From positions 437,501-501,500 of the forward strand of contig OX345644.1 of NCBI GenBank assembly GCA_947044365.1: DNA of 64,000 bases, read 5' to 3'. This DNA comes from Petrosia ficiformis (lineage: Eukaryota > Porifera > Demospongiae > Haplosclerida > Petrosiidae). Numbering within the stretch: position 1 is the stretch's first letter; every line of letters begins with the position of its first letter. The notes under the pieces were generated by a model. The model did no database searches, was not told the origin of the DNA, and was given only the letters and a program-made list of their open reading frames with translations. Below, piece after piece: positions 61,803 through 64,000 of the stretch. The translations under genes and the position numbers were made by a program.

Positions 61803-62126
61803 TTAATTAATTAATTATTAATAACTATTTAATAATTATCACTTTTTATCACTTCAAATATGACTTTCTATAATAATTATTGTAAATATTGAATGTAGCC
61901 ATGTTGAGTAATACATTTAAATATAGTCTGGAGGCCAGACATTTGTATAAGGAGGGACAGACATCCCTTCCTTGTGAACGTCTGGCCTTGAGACTATCAG
62001 CAGCCCTATAGTCCTGCCTATAACACATTTATGGATCATCTAGTCACAGTTAAGAGTTATGAATATAATATATACAATAATAATATTACAATGTTTTATG
62101 CACTAACTTCAATTATCAATAGTTAC
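61803..62126. other. short intergenic spacer with a hairpin
   Basis: At ~61925-62010, TAGTCTGGAGGCCAGAC pairs with GTCTGGCCTTGAGACTA, and GGGAC...ATCCC lies in between. This ~80-bp foldback sits just past COX16. Otherwise AT-rich with no gene. Confidence 0.55.
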
Positions 62127-64000
62127 TTAGTTCTTGTTATTCAACGTTTGAATTAATAATCCCTGTGAAATATAATAATATATTAACTGTAATTCAGTCT
62201 CAATAACCTATCCAACCTCCCTGATATGATCCACATACTCCACCTTCCTTATATATATATATATATATATACACATAAGTTTTCACAACCTCAACACTGG
62301 CCCACATCCCACAGACTGAATCCAACCATACTCACCATAAGCATACCACTCCATCACTTCATGCGTACGTATACCACACCATCACCTCATGCATACCATC
62401 TATCACTACGTGCACACTACACCATCACCATATCATCACCCACATGCACACCATCACCTCAGGCACACCACACCATCACCACATGCACACTACACCATCA
62501 ACACATCATCGCCCACATGCACATCATCACCATGCCCACCTTTCTAGCATTTTTCACACACTGTACATATTCATGAACTACAGTTGAACAGTTAAGTATC
62601 TTGTCTGGATTGTCACGATAACATTTCTGTACCCTTTCTCGATTATCTTCACACACTGGAACTAAATTACCTAACTTTGACTGGCTAGAAGAGAAAGGAA
62701 GAATAAAATAGATTTACGTCAGAGATTGATATTATAAATTGGTCTGGCTAGCAAACATTTCTCTTACATAAATCGTTCCTTGACTTCATTTGCAGCAGTT
62801 TCAAAACTTTCTGTTGTTATATTCTTATACTCGCTATTCTATAAACAAACATATCACATTATGTAACAATTAACAGCTGTATGATTTGCAGATACAGAGA
62901 GGGGGTGTATCAGTTCAACCTCGACTTGAGTTTCCCAAGCCAAGTAACAAAACTACAATCTATCCACTATTTATAGTAACAAAACCACAACCCATCCACT
63001 ATTAATAGTAACAAAACCACAACCCATTCCCTATTTATAGTAACAAAACCACAACCCATCCACTATTAATAGTAACAAAACCACAACCATCCACTATTAA
63101 TAGTAACAAAACCACAACCCATCAACTATTAATAGTAACAAAACCACAACCCATTCCCTATTTATAGTAACAAAACCACAACCCATCCACTATTAATAGT
63201 AACAAAACCACAACCATCCACTATTAATAGTAACAAAACCACAACCATCCACTATTAATAGTAACAAAACCACAACCCATCCACTATTAATAGTAACAAA
63301 ACCACAACCCATCAACTATTAATAGTAACAAAACAGCATACAACACTTAACAAGATTACAGCCTAGAATGTATGATGTCAGAATGTACGATGAAATAGTG
63401 AAGAATTGCCTGTAATTATTGCTTAAACAGAAACGGGTATACTAGTGGCCTGTTTGTTAAAGTGCTGGCCTGCAGTCAAAAGGTTGCAGGTTTGAGCCCC
63501 GCTAGGTGCAGGCTTTTTTCACCGATGAGTATACTCAGCTCTACCCTCTAAATGAGGAGGTGTTCATCACCGCATCCTTTAGAGGAGAGCTGGTTAATAT
63601 TAGCTATTCCAGCTGCCACGTTTGGTAAAAACGCTTGAAGGAAAAACAAACTGTGTTGTTTCTCCTCCTCCAAAACCTGCCCTGTAAGAAACCCTCTTAT
63701 TTAAATACATACTTTCATTTTCTCTTCTTCATAAAGCCTTTTCCAGTGATTGTCATCATCATTATAATTACCACCCAAGAGCTGAAACACATAATTAAAA
63801 TATTAATTATAATTATATTCATACCTACCAGTTGTTCTGCACTTGGTGGTTGCTGTGAATATCCTCCGCTATGCTTTACAGTATTAGGTGTGGTTTCATC
63901 TTTACAATAATTATTATATTAATTAAAATTTTCAATTTTTTATTACATACGTTGAGACGCTTGATTGGAACCTCCATCTTCTCCTTTACCAGAAACATAA
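62127..64000 (-). CDS. MICOS CHCH-domain protein (MIC19/MIC25-like), 5' part beyond the window
   Basis: Exons visible: >64000-63951 (partial), 63899-63829, 63781-63713, 62838-62768, 62684-62540 and probably 62162-62127 (ending GLLIQTLNNKN). All junctions are in phase. The CHCH domain has twin C-x9-C motifs: CEDNRERVQKC and CSTVVHEYVQC, which form two disulfides in the intermembrane space. Preceding segments (HWKRLYEEEK, NITTESFETAANEVKERF) fit the DUF737 helical region of CHCHD3/CHCHD6. These proteins bind MIC60 and shape crista junctions. The final short exon is inferred from a strong acceptor (TATTTCACAG) and phase. The N-terminal myristoylation site, if present, lies outside the window. 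Confidence 0.82.
62940..63340. repeat. 31-bp tandem repeat, MIC19-like intron
   Basis: About 13 units of AGTAACAAAACCACAACCCA plus TCCACTATTAAT, alternating with a TTCCCTATTTAT variant in a roughly four-unit pattern. Confidence 0.9.
63441..63612 (+). mobile_element. tRNA-derived SINE-like element
   Basis: GTTAAAGTGCTGGCCTGCAG followed by AGGTTGCAGGTTTGAGCCCC reads as a degenerate tRNA: an A-box-like TTAAAGTGCTGG and a B box GGTTTGAGCCCC 30-odd bases later. A non-tRNA body (TACTCAGCTCTACCCTCTAA, AGGAGAGCTGGTTAATATTA) follows. No full cloverleaf forms, so it is a SINE rather than a functional tRNA. Only one copy is seen in this window. Confidence 0.6.

Noticed and set aside
62226..62576. 116-codon plus-strand frame rich in His, Thr and Pro
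   Set aside because: Arises from ACCATCACC-type low-complexity DNA in the last intron of the MIC19-like gene and overlaps its CHCH exon on the other strand.

Overview
The window is eukaryotic nuclear DNA from an animal. It is AT-rich, has spliced genes with GT-AG introns, and is crowded with simple repeats, minisatellites and small transposons. The gene set (MAGI scaffold, RING/B-box/NHL TRIM proteins, MCM10, SSADH, COX16, a MICOS CHCH protein) is metazoan. The expanded TRIM-NHL genes and R2/R4-type retrotransposons suggest an early-branching invertebrate, most likely a sponge. That placement is an inference, since nothing here identifies a species.

Layout. 0.5-2.8 kb: TRIM-NHL copy 1 (-). 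4.2-8.5 kb: MCM10 (-, 13 exons), head-to-head with SSADH/ALDH5A1 (+, 11 exons, 8.6-15.7 kb). TRIM-NHL copy 2 (-) sits inside SSADH intron 6. 16.4-23.8 kb: TRIM-NHL copies 3, 4 (truncated) and 5 (-). 24.2-30.6 kb: two tandem UBASH3-type histidine phosphatase genes (-). 31.5-46.1 kb: a complete 16-exon MAGI gene (-) with a nearly full-length RT/endonuclease retrotransposon in an intron. 49.3-51.3 kb: a single-exon triple-SH3 protein resembling Dlish (+). 52.1-61.4 kb: a 17-exon CFAP92/DUF4550-like gene (-) with a tRNA-Ile(GAU) gene in an intron. 61.5 kb: COX16 (+). 62.1-64.0 kb: MIC19/MIC25-like CHCH protein (-), 5' end outside the window. For every multi-exon gene except MCM10, the splice phases I derived by hand join into one open reading frame.

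The most interesting signals: (1) the five TRIM-NHL copies share a nearly identical backbone but vary strongly at the same two positions in each NHL blade, the pattern expected of a diversifying recognition surface; (2) at least two, probably three, unrelated endonuclease-type non-LTR retrotransposon fragments sit inside (TAA)n tracts, and two of these tracts have empty counterparts beside paralogous TRIM genes in the same window; (3) a 39-bp minisatellite of roughly 45 units in the second phosphatase gene is built from that gene's own exon-2 splice acceptor and first exon-2 bases; (4) MCM10 as assembled lacks its OB-fold, with a frame break exactly where that domain belongs; (5) several MITE families can be recognised by inverted repeats, one with a perfect 8-bp target duplication.
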